In this document: piece by piece, positions 7,326 through 15,296 of the stretch
Numbering within the stretch: the stretch's first letter is position 1
How the letters are laid out: every line of letters starts with the position of its first letter
Assembly (NCBI GenBank): GCA_016929205.1
Contig: JAFGJF010000271.1
Location: 1-18,875 of the forward strand
DNA length: 18,875 bases
Direction of reading: 5' to 3'
Source: Anaerolineae bacterium
GTDB taxonomy: Bacteria; Chloroflexota; Anaerolineae; JAFGEY01
The notes under the pieces: model-generated
What the model was told of the DNA's origin: nothing
What the model saw: the letters and a program-made list of their open reading frames with translations, nothing else
Databases searched by the model: none
Position numbers and translations under genes: made by a program

Positions 7326-10300
7326 CTATTTGTACACGAGTGGGAAAAACGCTTTCTCGATCCAGATCGTGGCCCTGGCCTCAGGATGCCACCGCTCGCC
7401 GTACTGATCGCTGATGTGAGCCACGTGGCGAAGTAGATAATCGCCTGCATGATCCAATTCGAGTTGATAGCTCAGCACGACCTCGTTGCCGGCAGCAACT
7501 GGCCCTGTCCAAGACAGCACGTCGCTCATCACTTGCCAGGTGCCGATGCCCCCGCTGTTAAGAGGGTCAACAAAGGTTGTGTGATTTGGAATAGTCGCCG
7601 TCACCGCTGCCAAAGCTGCACGCACGCCCGTGTTGCGCACGGCCAATGTATAAGATAGGACACGGCTAGGCAGGCTGGATATAGGTTCGACCTCGAGTGT
7701 TGAAAAGGAGAGGTCCGAAGCATTGACGCGCAGAATGTAAGGCAGATCAAAGGCCACAGAATGATCGGCGTACCCTATGTGCAGCGGGAACGAGATATCC
7801 GTCGCGTCGGATGGCGACCCACTGATTCTGACCTGGAAACTGGACGTGATCGGCTCACCTCGAGCAATAGATCCCTGCCAGTGAACGGTCCGCGTTGGCG
7901 CATAGTAGGTGATACCTCCGCGTGGCGATCCGCCAACCATCTCCAGACCGGCAGGCAAAGTCGTCGTCAGGTACGCGGCAGCAATATCCGTCCAGCCATT
8001 GTTGTCAAGCACACACGTCATCGTCACCACATCGCCACCCTCGACGACTCTTCGATCTGCATGCCATGTGGAACCGCCCAACCAGCTTAGCCAGCCCACC
8101 GTACGCGCCATTACCTCCGCTGCGGCATCTCGATCCAACGTTTCAAAGGGAAAAGCCATAAACAAGGTCCGCCAACTGTCCCCTGGATGCGAGATGGCGG
8201 CAGGCCAGTCGTACTCATTACGAAAGACAACGCTTGCACCATCAACAGGCACCAGAGAATCGCTCCAATTCCGGTATGGATACGTCAGCGTATATGGCCC
8301 AAGTCCCCAACCTATCGCGTGTTGTGGTTCCCCCTGGATCCTGCTGGGACCCCAGTCCTCAACGTAGTCCTCAACGCCCAGGTACTCTTGGGCCAACAGG
8401 CTGTCAAGCCTGTAATAGAGAAAATCTTGCGAGGAAAAAGCCAGCCGCCCGCCATGGCTTAGGTATTCAAGCAGCCGCGCCTCTTCCAGATCGCTAATCG
8501 GTTCGTGCCAATCGTAGGCCGTGTACCACAAGATCAAGGGATACAGAGCCAGGGTATCGGCGCTGGGAACGTTGGATGGCAACCTGCCCTTGCTCAAAGT
8601 ATAGTCATAAGGAACCCCGGCATCGCTCAACGCATCCTTGTAATGATCCTCAACGTCATAAAACCGAGACCCATCGACCAGCAGCACCGGCGCCGGTGTT
8701 TTGGAATTCAAAACAGCAGTGACAACCAACCCGGGCGAAAGCGTTGATGCAGCAGACAGCATCGCCTCGTCAAAGCGATGCCAGCCAGTGCCGGCAGGTG
8801 CATCGACCTTGATTTGCAGGGTGACAGATTGGCAGGAGCCCAACGAGACAGACGCAGGATTTAGAAGCGCAGTCGGCCAGGTATTGTCGGATAGGGTCAC
8901 CGCAAAGGTGTCTGCGCGCACCTCGCTGGTGTTCCGCAAACGCACTTGATGCACAAGCCAGCCCTCGTTGTTTGTGATCTGGGGCATCTCACCAACATCC
9001 AGTTCAACACCAACCGATTGTGGTGGGGCCACGAGCCAATCAATACTGCGCTGTAACACCTCTTGGCGGGTCGTATCGTCGTTTATCCCTTCAAACCCAA
9101 ATCCAAAGACCAGTGCCCTATAGGGCAGACAGAATCCTGCTGCCTGCCCACCGCTTTCACCGCCCAAATACGCCCAACTGGATGCCGCAAAATCGGGTTC
9201 TGTAACAGCAATGACGTCGGGAAAAATCTGATTGTTCGCGCCCCCCTCTCCGGCAATCGTGATCGTTAGCCCGCCAAAGATCGACTCGCCTACAATCGTT
9301 TGGCTGTCCGCCGAATCTCGGACAAAACTCGCCTTGAGATAGTCACGGAAATAGGGGGAGTGGAAAAAGCCATTTCCACCGTCATCCCAAAAGGCAACAT
9401 CCTGCCCGCTCAACAGCAACCGGCCGCCGGCCTCCAGATACTGGGTGATCGCAGCCTCGGCACCGATAAAACCAGGTGCATCCTGGGGCGCACTCCAGAT
9501 AACCACATCATACGGCAGGAACGTCCCGGCAGTTGGCACATCGGTGGGAGCGATATCGACGTTGATGACGCCGTGCTCGTCATACAGATAGCCCAGTTTG
9601 TCCAACGCCTTTTGGTAAAACTGACGCTGGCTGCCGTTGTACCACGCCCCACTATCTACGAGCAGAATCGTCGGCGCTGGAATCAGTTCAAAGTCGCGAA
9701 TGACCGTCTTTCCGTTGACAATAGTGATCTCTGCCGTGATCACACGATGTGCCTCACATTCAACGCGCACAATATGTGTGCCATTTGGCAGCTTTAGGCG
9801 ATAGGTACCGTCTGAAGCATCTGACACTGTCGAGGCCGACGTATTGGGCACAAAAAGAGTTGCCTGCAGCGGATCCCCCGTGCCACTCTCGCGGATCACA
9901 CCACGCAAAAGTCCGGTAGGCAATGCGCTCATTTCCACATCAAGCGTGGTCGTGGTACCCGTTATGACCTGGATGCCTGCTATGGTCTTGGGATCGTATC
10001 CAAAAGCGGCAACCACCACGTCGTAATAGTCTGCACGCAGACCAACGTTATATGTGCCCAAAATGTCCGTCGTTGCCGTCGCCGTTACCGCTGCACTATG
10101 CGAGGCAATCTGCGCGACAGCGCCATAGATCGCCACGCCGCTGGCATCATCCGTCACCGCTCCCACCAGTCGCCCAAAACTCCCCGCCCAAGTTACAGCA
10201 GCATACGCATCGACCAACCCCCAGCCATAGTCGTTGTTGGGGCGTGTTTCCACAAGGGGAAATGCTGTTTTTGTCAGGATGGATTCGATCTGATCGACCG

Positions 10301-11729
10301 TTAAGGCTGGGTTGGCCTGTAACATCAACGCCGCGATCCCGGCAACGTGCGGAGCCGCCATCGAGGTACCATCCTTGATCCCCCACCCACCGCCGGGAAT
10401 GGCAGAAACGATCCCAACGCCAGGCGCAACCACCTCCGGCTTGATCTCTTCCCATGGCGATGGCCCACGACTGGAAAAACGAGCGATCTGGTCTTGGTTA
10501 TCGATTGCCCCGACAGCAAACGCCTCACGAAAGCTGGCCGGGGCAGTAATGCTGCTCTCATCCGGCCCGTAATTCCCGGCAGAAAAGACGGGAAGAATGC
10601 CCGCCGCCACAAGTGCTTGTACGTCGGGTAAAAACCGTTCTTCACTGCTCAGCCAACTTCCCCAGGAACTATTGACCACGTCGGGAGCCAGGGCCGGGTC
10701 ACCATTCGGCGCCAACACCCACTCAAATCCATCGTGAATCCAGCTATCCAGAGCCTGTCCCTGGTTGTTAAAGACCTTGGCAGCGATCCATTGCGCGCCG
10801 GGGGCCACACCAAGGCCATTTTGGCCGACCATCGTCCCCATAGTATGCGTACCGTGTCCCTGACCATCTCCGGGATAGTCGTACCCCTCATCCGTCGCAC
10901 AATACCAGTTGCCCGTGTGGTCGGCAAAAGGTTTGCCCGTGTACCCCCTATAACTCGGCATCAAATCAGGATGCTGCCAGTCCACCCCACTGTCCAGGTT
11001 GGCAACCACCGCACCTTTGCCGGTCAGACTCAAGATTTGCCACACCCGATCGGCTTGGACGCGTTGAACGTTCCACTGTGCGCTTCCCGCCGCGACCAAT
11101 TCCTGATCGGCAGACACGCTCGGTATATCCACGTTGGGCAGCATTCGAACATGATCAAGCATAATGATCGACACGTCCGGGTGAGCAGCAAGTTTCCAAA
11201 AGATCTCTTTGTGCCCTTCCACGACAATACCATTAACAATCCACAAAGGCTTGGTCATCACCACTTGCTGTCCGGACTGTGCATTCAGCATCGCCTGCAC
11301 GTTTTCCTGGGAAACGTCAGCCACAGCCTGCATGTGCTGAACGATGGCTTGGCGCTTTGACGCCACGTCCAGCCCACTCAAGTCCATATCATCTGGTGTG
11401 TTTCGTTCGTTTATCATCACAATGCCACGCAACGTTCCATCGTTTGTCTCATCTAACAATTGCTTGAGCAACGCCGGTTCGAACTTGTGCAAGAGTTCGC
11501 GCGATACGGTATGGGACGATGATACACGGCTGACGCTATCGTCTGGCGGCAGGGGTGGAAACGCCAACTCGATATGCAAAGGACCGAGATCAACAGCCGG
11601 CTCAGGATCGACCTGAATGTCGCGCCGTGCATCCGCCCCCGATTCAGGGATCATCAGACACACAGTAAGCATCGAAAGAACAAGCCATGATGCCCAGAAT
11701 CTGTACCATTTGTTTCCCCAACCACTCAT
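7326..11729 (-). CDS. Giant secreted subtilisin-like protease (S8, bacillopeptidase F type) with accessory beta and amidotransferase-like domains
   Basis: This is a 1467-residue exported serine protease. A signal peptide covers about 1-34. Residues 40-230 form a prodomain resembling that of bacillopeptidase F (PLWIVNGIVV, then LAAHPDVSII). The catalytic domain spans about 235-512 with D246 (LDSGVD), H292 (GHGTHTMGT), oxyanion N386 (SAGNYGP) and S456 (DGTSMAAPHVAG). Then come two carboxypeptidase-regulatory-like beta domains (about 519-600, 605-685) and a class-I-amidotransferase/ThuA-like fold (about 687-900). After a spacer beta domain a second such fold follows (about 1014-1217), and last two DUF11/CARDB-like beta domains (about 1219-1330, 1340-1455). 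The protein ends FFPLVYK with no membrane helix. ATG 11729 has GAGGTG 5 bp upstream and overlaps the kinase stop by 4 bp (ATGA), so the two are probably translationally coupled. The hydrolase follows 17 bp downstream. Confidence 0.93.
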   Translation of the reverse strand: MSGWGNKWYRFWASWLVLSMLTVCLMIPESGADARRDIQVDPEPAVDLGPLHIELAFPPLPPDDSVSRVSSSHTVSRELLHKFEPALLKQLLDETNDGTLRGIVMINERNTPDDMDLSGLDVASKRQAIVQHMQAVADVSQENVQAMLNAQSGQQVVMTKPLWIVNGIVVEGHKEIFWKLAAHPDVSIIMLDHVRMLPNVDIPSVSADQELVAAGSAQWNVQRVQADRVWQILSLTGKGAVVANLDSGVDWQHPDLMPSYRGYTGKPFADHTGNWYCATDEGYDYPGDGQGHGTHTMGTMVGQNGLGVAPGAQWIAAKVFNNQGQALDSWIHDGFEWVLAPNGDPALAPDVVNSSWGSWLSSEERFLPDVQALVAAGILPVFSAGNYGPDESSITAPASFREAFAVGAIDNQDQIARFSSRGPSPWEEIKPEVVAPGVGIVSAIPGGGWGIKDGTSMAAPHVAGIAALMLQANPALTVDQIESILTKTAFPLVETRPNNDYGWGLVDAYAAVTWAGSFGRLVGAVTDDASGVAIYGAVAQIASHSAAVTATATTDILGTYNVGLRADYYDVVVAAFGYDPKTIAGIQVITGTTTTLDVEMSALPTGLLRGVIRESGTGDPLQATLFVPNTSASTVSDASDGTYRLKLPNGTHIVRVECEAHRVITAEITIVNGKTVIRDFELIPAPTILLVDSGAWYNGSQRQFYQKALDKLGYLYDEHGVINVDIAPTDVPTAGTFLPYDVVIWSAPQDAPGFIGAEAAITQYLEAGGRLLLSGQDVAFWDDGGNGFFHSPYFRDYLKASFVRDSADSQTIVGESIFGGLTITIAGEGGANNQIFPDVIAVTEPDFAASSWAYLGGESGGQAAGFCLPYRALVFGFGFEGINDDTTRQEVLQRSIDWLVAPPQSVGVELDVGEMPQITNNEGWLVHQVRLRNTSEVRADTFAVTLSDNTWPTALLNPASVSLGSCQSVTLQIKVDAPAGTGWHRFDEAMLSAASTLSPGLVVTAVLNSKTPAPVLLVDGSRFYDVEDHYKDALSDAGVPYDYTLSKGRLPSNVPSADTLALYPLILWYTAYDWHEPISDLEEARLLEYLSHGGRLAFSSQDFLYYRLDSLLAQEYLGVEDYVEDWGPSRIQGEPQHAIGWGLGPYTLTYPYRNWSDSLVPVDGASVVFRNEYDWPAAISHPGDSWRTLFMAFPFETLDRDAAAEVMARTVGWLSWLGGSTWHADRRVVEGGDVVTMTCVLDNNGWTDIAAAYLTTTLPAGLEMVGGSPRGGITYYAPTRTVHWQGSIARGEPITSSFQVRISGSPSDATDISFPLHIGYADHSVAFDLPYILRVNASDLSFSTLEVEPISSLPSRVLSYTLAVRNTGVRAALAAVTATIPNHTTFVDPLNSGGIGTWQVMSDVLSWTGPVAAGNEVVLSYQLELDHAGDYLLRHVAHISDQYGERWHPEARATIWIEKAFFPLVYK

Positions 11730-12922
11730 AGTGACACCTCTACAATCACGCGTGTGCCTTCTCCCGGCGCAGATTCAATGCGACAATGACCTCCAATGGC
11801 CTTGGCCCGCTCGGTCATAGAGAGCAGCCCCCAATGCTGGCGCTCACCAGGTTTGATCGGCTGTTGAATAAACCCCACGCCGTTATCGGCAATAACCATC
11901 CGTAGAACCCCCTGAACCAGGATGACCGACACCTGAACGCGCGAGGCCTTGGCATGGCGAGCCACGTTCATTAGCCCTTCTTGGGCAATACGGAAAAAGG
12001 CAGTCTTGATCGCGGCACTCACTTTTTCGGAAAGACCCTCCGAACCGCGTACGTCGACCACTATGCCAGTCCGTGAAGAGAACTCGATCCCATACCATTC
12101 CAACGCATCGAGCAGCCCCTGCTCTTCGAGCGCAGGCAGACGTAAATAGCCCATCACGTTGTGCATATGTGCGGCAGTCTCTTTGACCAATACCGACGCG
12201 TCATTCAACCGCGAGTACAACTGCTCTACTATTTGGTCACTTTGAGCGATCTTGGCTGCACACTCGGCAAACAGCACGCGTATGATTTCCAGGCTGACGC
12301 TAAGCGCGGTCAGTTTCTGCCCGGCCTGATCGTGCAGTTCGCGAGCCAGCCGTTTGCGCTCCATCTCTTCAGCCTCGGCCAGATGTTCGGCCATCATACC
12401 AAGCTGCTCGTTGGCCTGTGTCAGTTCGCCAAATAGACGCGCATTCTCGATATCTGCCGCCACCTGGTCAGCCAGCAACACCAGAGGGACGAGATCATCC
12501 TTTGTAAATCGGTCACTGCAAGAACGATTCTCCACGCAAATCGCGCCAATCACCTTGCTACGCGATAAAAGAGGCGCAGCCATCACCGATTGTACCCCCG
12601 AAACCACCTTACTATCCGAATGACAAAACCGCGCATCGTGCGCGGCATCCTGCAAGACGAGTGGTTGATGGGTCTCAATAATATGGTGAAGGATAGCGTT
12701 GGGGAGACAATCGCACACATCTTTTGGACCGGAGCCAACCTGCCCTCGCTGCACGTAAACGTCGAGTAAATCATCCGGCCCGGTCAGAACAATATAGCCA
12801 CATTCTGCCCCCACAAGCGAAATGGATGCATCGATCACATCGCGCAAAAGCATATCGAGCTCGCGGCTTTCTGAGGCACGGCGGCTCACATCCAGTATTC
12901 GCTCCATCAGACTTGAATCCAT
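11726..12922 (-). CDS. Cytosolic GAF-domain histidine kinase, NarL/DesK-type (HisKA_3)
   Basis: This is a 398-residue sensor kinase with no membrane segment. A GAF domain occupies about 20-160, where a small ligand, redox cue or protein contact could be sensed; its cysteines (C41, C70, C72, C100, C135) could allow redox or metal chemistry. A short coiled coil (about 163-190) leads to the HisKA_3 dimerisation helix with phospho-accepting H197 in RELHDQAGQ. The ATPase domain is about 290-398 with N319 (EGLMNVARHA), D346 in DNGVGF and the GLLSMTERA lid. Such kinases normally phosphorylate a NarL-type response regulator, but none is encoded in this window. ATG 12922 is chosen because AAGGAG lies 6 bp upstream; the TTG at 12946 would add eight residues without a binding site. 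The stop overlaps the protease start by ATGA. Confidence 0.92.
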   Translation of the reverse strand: MDSSLMERILDVSRRASESRELDMLLRDVIDASISLVGAECGYIVLTGPDDLLDVYVQRGQVGSGPKDVCDCLPNAILHHIIETHQPLVLQDAAHDARFCHSDSKVVSGVQSVMAAPLLSRSKVIGAICVENRSCSDRFTKDDLVPLVLLADQVAADIENARLFGELTQANEQLGMMAEHLAEAEEMERKRLARELHDQAGQKLTALSVSLEIIRVLFAECAAKIAQSDQIVEQLYSRLNDASVLVKETAAHMHNVMGYLRLPALEEQGLLDALEWYGIEFSSRTGIVVDVRGSEGLSEKVSAAIKTAFFRIAQEGLMNVARHAKASRVQVSVILVQGVLRMVIADNGVGFIQQPIKPGERQHWGLLSMTERAKAIGGHCRIESAPGEGTRVIVEVSL

Positions 12923-13011
12923 CCACATCTCCTTCCATATTATCAAGCACTCCCCAGTTTATCATAAATAGGATGACATAGCAACTTGAGAATTTTCCAT
13001 CACTTGTACGT

Positions 13012-13040
13012 TTGCTTCTCTTGATCCTTTCAAGTACAAT
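13012..13040 (+). promoter_or_regulatory. Probable sigma-70-type promoter for the URO-D family gene
   Basis: TTGCTT (13012-13017) and TACAAT (13035-13040) are separated by 17 bp. Transcription would begin near 13047 and leave a leader of about 90 nt before ATG 13137. It lies in the 214-bp region between the divergent kinase and URO-D genes. No equally good promoter was found for the kinase. Confidence 0.55.
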
Positions 13041-13136
13041 ACACAAACACGCGATCAACTACTCGGCTGTTTTCCATCCGGGAAACCCATTTTGCACCCC
13101 AAACTATGCTGGGGCCAGCATTGAGGAGAATTGGCA

Positions 13137-14306
13137 ATGACCTCACGCGACGTGGTAAACGATTTGTTGCGCAACAAAGCACCCAAACGGGTCGGATTGA
13201 TGGATGCCCCTTGGGCAGATACGATCGCCGCCTGGGTAGAACAGGGCTATCCAACGCGTATGGTGTACAAAGATGTTGGAGAGGAATGCTGGCGGCCGGA
13301 TGATGGCCGGTGGCAAAAAGTGCGAGTGGCTGGCGAGTACACAGAGCCTGTGCCTCCCTGGGAACACTTTGGCTATGATATGGTCGGCGTCGGCCCTTGG
13401 TTCGATGCGATGCCTCTGCGCGGCTATGACGAATTGGTCGAAGAAACAGACACGTGGCAAGTCAGGCGCAACGGAGCAGGCGCCGCACTCAAGTACTGGA
13501 AACACAAGTCGGGCACGCCGGAGCACATTGACTTTTTGATGACCTCGCGTGAGATCTGGGAACGGGACTATCGCTCCCGCCTGCTCGCCTTCGACCCTGA
13601 ACGAATTGACGTCGCGGAAATGATCAAGGGAGTAAAAAAGCCAACTGAAGCCCAGGTATGGATCCATTACGGTCATATGTTCATTTGGGAGCTCATGAGA
13701 CAGTCGATGGGCGATATCACGATGTACGAAAGCCTGCTGCTCGATCCGGACTGGATTCACGATTACAATCGCGTCTATACCGACCTCTACAAGACGAATT
13801 TCCAGTATATATTCGATCACGTCGGCAAGCCCGATGGCATCTGGCTGTATGAGGACCTGGGTTACAAGAACGGGCTGTTTGCATCTCCCAAGGTACTAGA
13901 GGAATTGATCTTTCCCTACTATAAAGAGATTGTTGGCTTTTTCCACAAACACGATTTGCCGGTAGTTTTGCACACCTGTGGCAGCACAAAGGCGGCGCTG
14001 CCATTGATCGTCGACGCCGACTTTGACGCGCTGAATCCAATGGAGCGCAAGGCACTGGATAACGACCCGTTTGCTTTTGCCGAAGCATATGGTGACCAGA
14101 TCGCTTTTGTCGGAGGTCTGGATGCGCGCGTTTTCGAATCGAACGACAAGGACGTCATTCGCCGCGAGGTATCCACTTTTATCAAGGGCATGAAGGAAAG
14201 AAACGCACGGCTGATCTTTGCATCAGATCACTCGATCTCGACCAACACGCACTATGCGAGTTATTGCTATGGGTTAGAGGTGTACCACGAGCACATGATG
14301 TACTGA
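13137..14306 (+). CDS. Uroporphyrinogen decarboxylase (URO-D) superfamily protein, probably not a haem enzyme
   Basis: This is a 389-residue TIM-barrel protein of the URO-D superfamily, which contains true HemE enzymes and corrinoid/coenzyme M methyltransferases such as MtaA and MtbA. It has WLYEDLGYKNG (metal or substrate loop), then LHTCGST with H279 and C281 in the H-x-C arrangement typical of the zinc-binding methyltransferase branch. It closes with VGGLDAR and FASDHSIST. Where methyltransferases often have the third ligand cysteine, this protein has D364-H365. The N-terminal arginine-rich substrate region of HemE is not recognisable, so uroporphyrinogen decarboxylation is unlikely. ATG 13137 has GAGGAG at 13123-13128; the TTG at 13131 lies too close to that site. 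No corrinoid protein or other methyltransferase partner is adjacent, so the substrate is unknown. It converges on the RNase III gene with only 7 bp between stops. Confidence 0.8.
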   Translation: MTSRDVVNDLLRNKAPKRVGLMDAPWADTIAAWVEQGYPTRMVYKDVGEECWRPDDGRWQKVRVAGEYTEPVPPWEHFGYDMVGVGPWFDAMPLRGYDELVEETDTWQVRRNGAGAALKYWKHKSGTPEHIDFLMTSREIWERDYRSRLLAFDPERIDVAEMIKGVKKPTEAQVWIHYGHMFIWELMRQSMGDITMYESLLLDPDWIHDYNRVYTDLYKTNFQYIFDHVGKPDGIWLYEDLGYKNGLFASPKVLEELIFPYYKEIVGFFHKHDLPVVLHTCGSTKAALPLIVDADFDALNPMERKALDNDPFAFAEAYGDQIAFVGGLDARVFESNDKDVIRREVSTFIKGMKERNARLIFASDHSISTNTHYASYCYGLEVYHEHMMY

Positions 14307-14313
14307 TCCGGTG

Positions 14314-15060
14314 CTACAAATCGCCAACCTCAAAATCAGCGCCATCGGGCACGCGCACGACCGGCGCATTGAGCATCGCCTGCAGATTTTCCATCGCCTC
14401 CGTCGCTGCTGCCTGGGCGGCAACCTGCTTGCTGCGTCCTTTGCCGCGGCCATACGTCACCCCGTTGATGACCACCGACAGCACAAACTCTTTGTCATGA
14501 TCGGGGCCAAACGTGTCAACAGTGTGATAGCGAGGGGTGCAGCCCAAATGTGCCTGGCTCAACTCTTGCAGAACACTCTTGGCATCCTTGTGTAATTCAT
14601 CGGCCAAAATGTGCTCAAGTGCGGGCTCAAAAATGGGCATGATGAATTCACTGGTTTTTGACAGCCCCTGGTCCAAATACAATGCGCCGACCAAGGCCTC
14701 AAATGCCCCACACAGCACAGCCGCACGCTCTCGCCCGCCACTTTCCTCTTCGCCATGCCCCAGCAACAAAAAAGCGCCCAGATCGATCTGCGAGGCAAAA
14801 GCAGCCAGCGCCTCGGTGCGCACAAGCGCAGCACGCAAGCTGGTCAAGGTGCCTTCATCCTGATCGGGAAAACGGTGAAAAAGATATTCACCAATCACAA
14901 AGTCGAGCACGGCGTCGCCCAAGAACTCGAGTCGCTCGTTATCGCCAAACTGGTAATCACGATTCTCATTGAGGTAAGAACGGTGCGTCAGCGCGCGTTG
15001 AAGCAAACGCTTATCCTGAAAAGTCAGATCCAACGCCTCTTCAATTGAGGTAATGTCCAT
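14314..15060 (-). CDS. rnc: Ribonuclease III
   Basis: RNase III cuts double-stranded RNA, processing rRNA precursors and some mRNAs. The 248-residue protein has the nuclease domain (about 4-135) with signature NERLEFLGD, supplying E42, E45 and D49, and E121 in GAFEALVGALYLD. The double-stranded-RNA-binding domain is at about 159-228 (KSVLQELSQ start, KQVAAQAAATEAM helix). A C-terminal tail of about 20 residues follows. One position is odd: the residue three before E121, normally aspartate (D114 in the E. coli enzyme), is glycine (CGAFE). ATG 15060 is preferred although its binding site is weak, because the promoter at 15168-15195 would start transcription near 15161, ruling out the TTG at 15162. 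The usual neighbours (smc, acyl carrier protein genes) are absent. Confidence 0.93.
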   Translation of the reverse strand: MDITSIEEALDLTFQDKRLLQRALTHRSYLNENRDYQFGDNERLEFLGDAVLDFVIGEYLFHRFPDQDEGTLTSLRAALVRTEALAAFASQIDLGAFLLLGHGEEESGGRERAAVLCGAFEALVGALYLDQGLSKTSEFIMPIFEPALEHILADELHKDAKSVLQELSQAHLGCTPRYHTVDTFGPDHDKEFVLSVVINGVTYGRGKGRSKQVAAQAAATEAMENLQAMLNAPVVRVPDGADFEVGDL

Positions 15061-15081
15061 ATCGTTGTATAGAGAGAAACA

Positions 15082-15140
15082 AAAGAAAAAAGAGAAGCTA
15101 CTTCTCCGCTTTCTCTTGTACCCCTCGGTCTCCTTTCTTT
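15082..15140 (-). promoter_or_regulatory. Structured leader of the RNase III mRNA (possible attenuator or self-cleavage site)
   Basis: On the minus strand, GAGAAG (15106-15101) and CTTCTC (15097-15092) form a 6-bp hairpin with a TAG loop, followed by six T (15091-15086), a weak intrinsic terminator. An alternative stem pairs 15140-15129 with 15093-15082 in 12 uninterrupted pairs (two G-U) and would break that hairpin. E. coli rnc is known to be autoregulated by RNase III cleavage of its leader, so a similar role is possible here. The region is purine/pyrimidine biased, so chance pairing is not excluded. Confidence 0.4.
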
Positions 15141-15167
15141 GCGTTTTGAACAAGGTATACAATACAA

Positions 15168-15195
15168 ATTATATCACAAAAGCCAGACATTTCAA
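15168..15195 (-). promoter_or_regulatory. Strong sigma-70-type promoter for RNase III
   Basis: On the minus strand TTGAAA (15195-15190), a 16-bp spacer and a perfect TATAAT (15173-15168), with TG one base before it (extended -10). Predicted transcription starts near 15161, about 100 nt before ATG 15060. Confidence 0.75.
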
Positions 15196-15259
15196 GTTTC
15201 TATACCGGTTAGCCAACAGCCCGAGTATGACACGCCAATTCCTGGCTGCTCGCGATCTA

Positions 15260-15268
15260 TGGTATAAT
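15260..15268 (+). promoter_or_regulatory. Extended -10 promoter for the membrane protein/methyltransferase pair
   Basis: TGGTATAAT is a perfect TGnTATAAT extended -10 box. No clear -35 lies 16-18 bp upstream, as is normal for this promoter class. Transcription would begin near 15275, about 20 nt before the GTG start at 15297. Confidence 0.65.
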
Positions 15269-15296
15269 GGGCCTATTCTGTGGCTGAGAGAAGACA

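Noticed and set aside
13143..13820. A 225-codon minus-strand frame opposite the URO-D family gene
   Set aside because: Antisense shadow; the plus-strand reading has promoter, binding site and family motifs.
15061..15162. A 34-residue N-terminal extension of RNase III from TTG 15162
   Set aside because: The extended -10 promoter at 15168-15195 would start transcription at about 15161, and the added residues are low-complexity and unlike RNase III.
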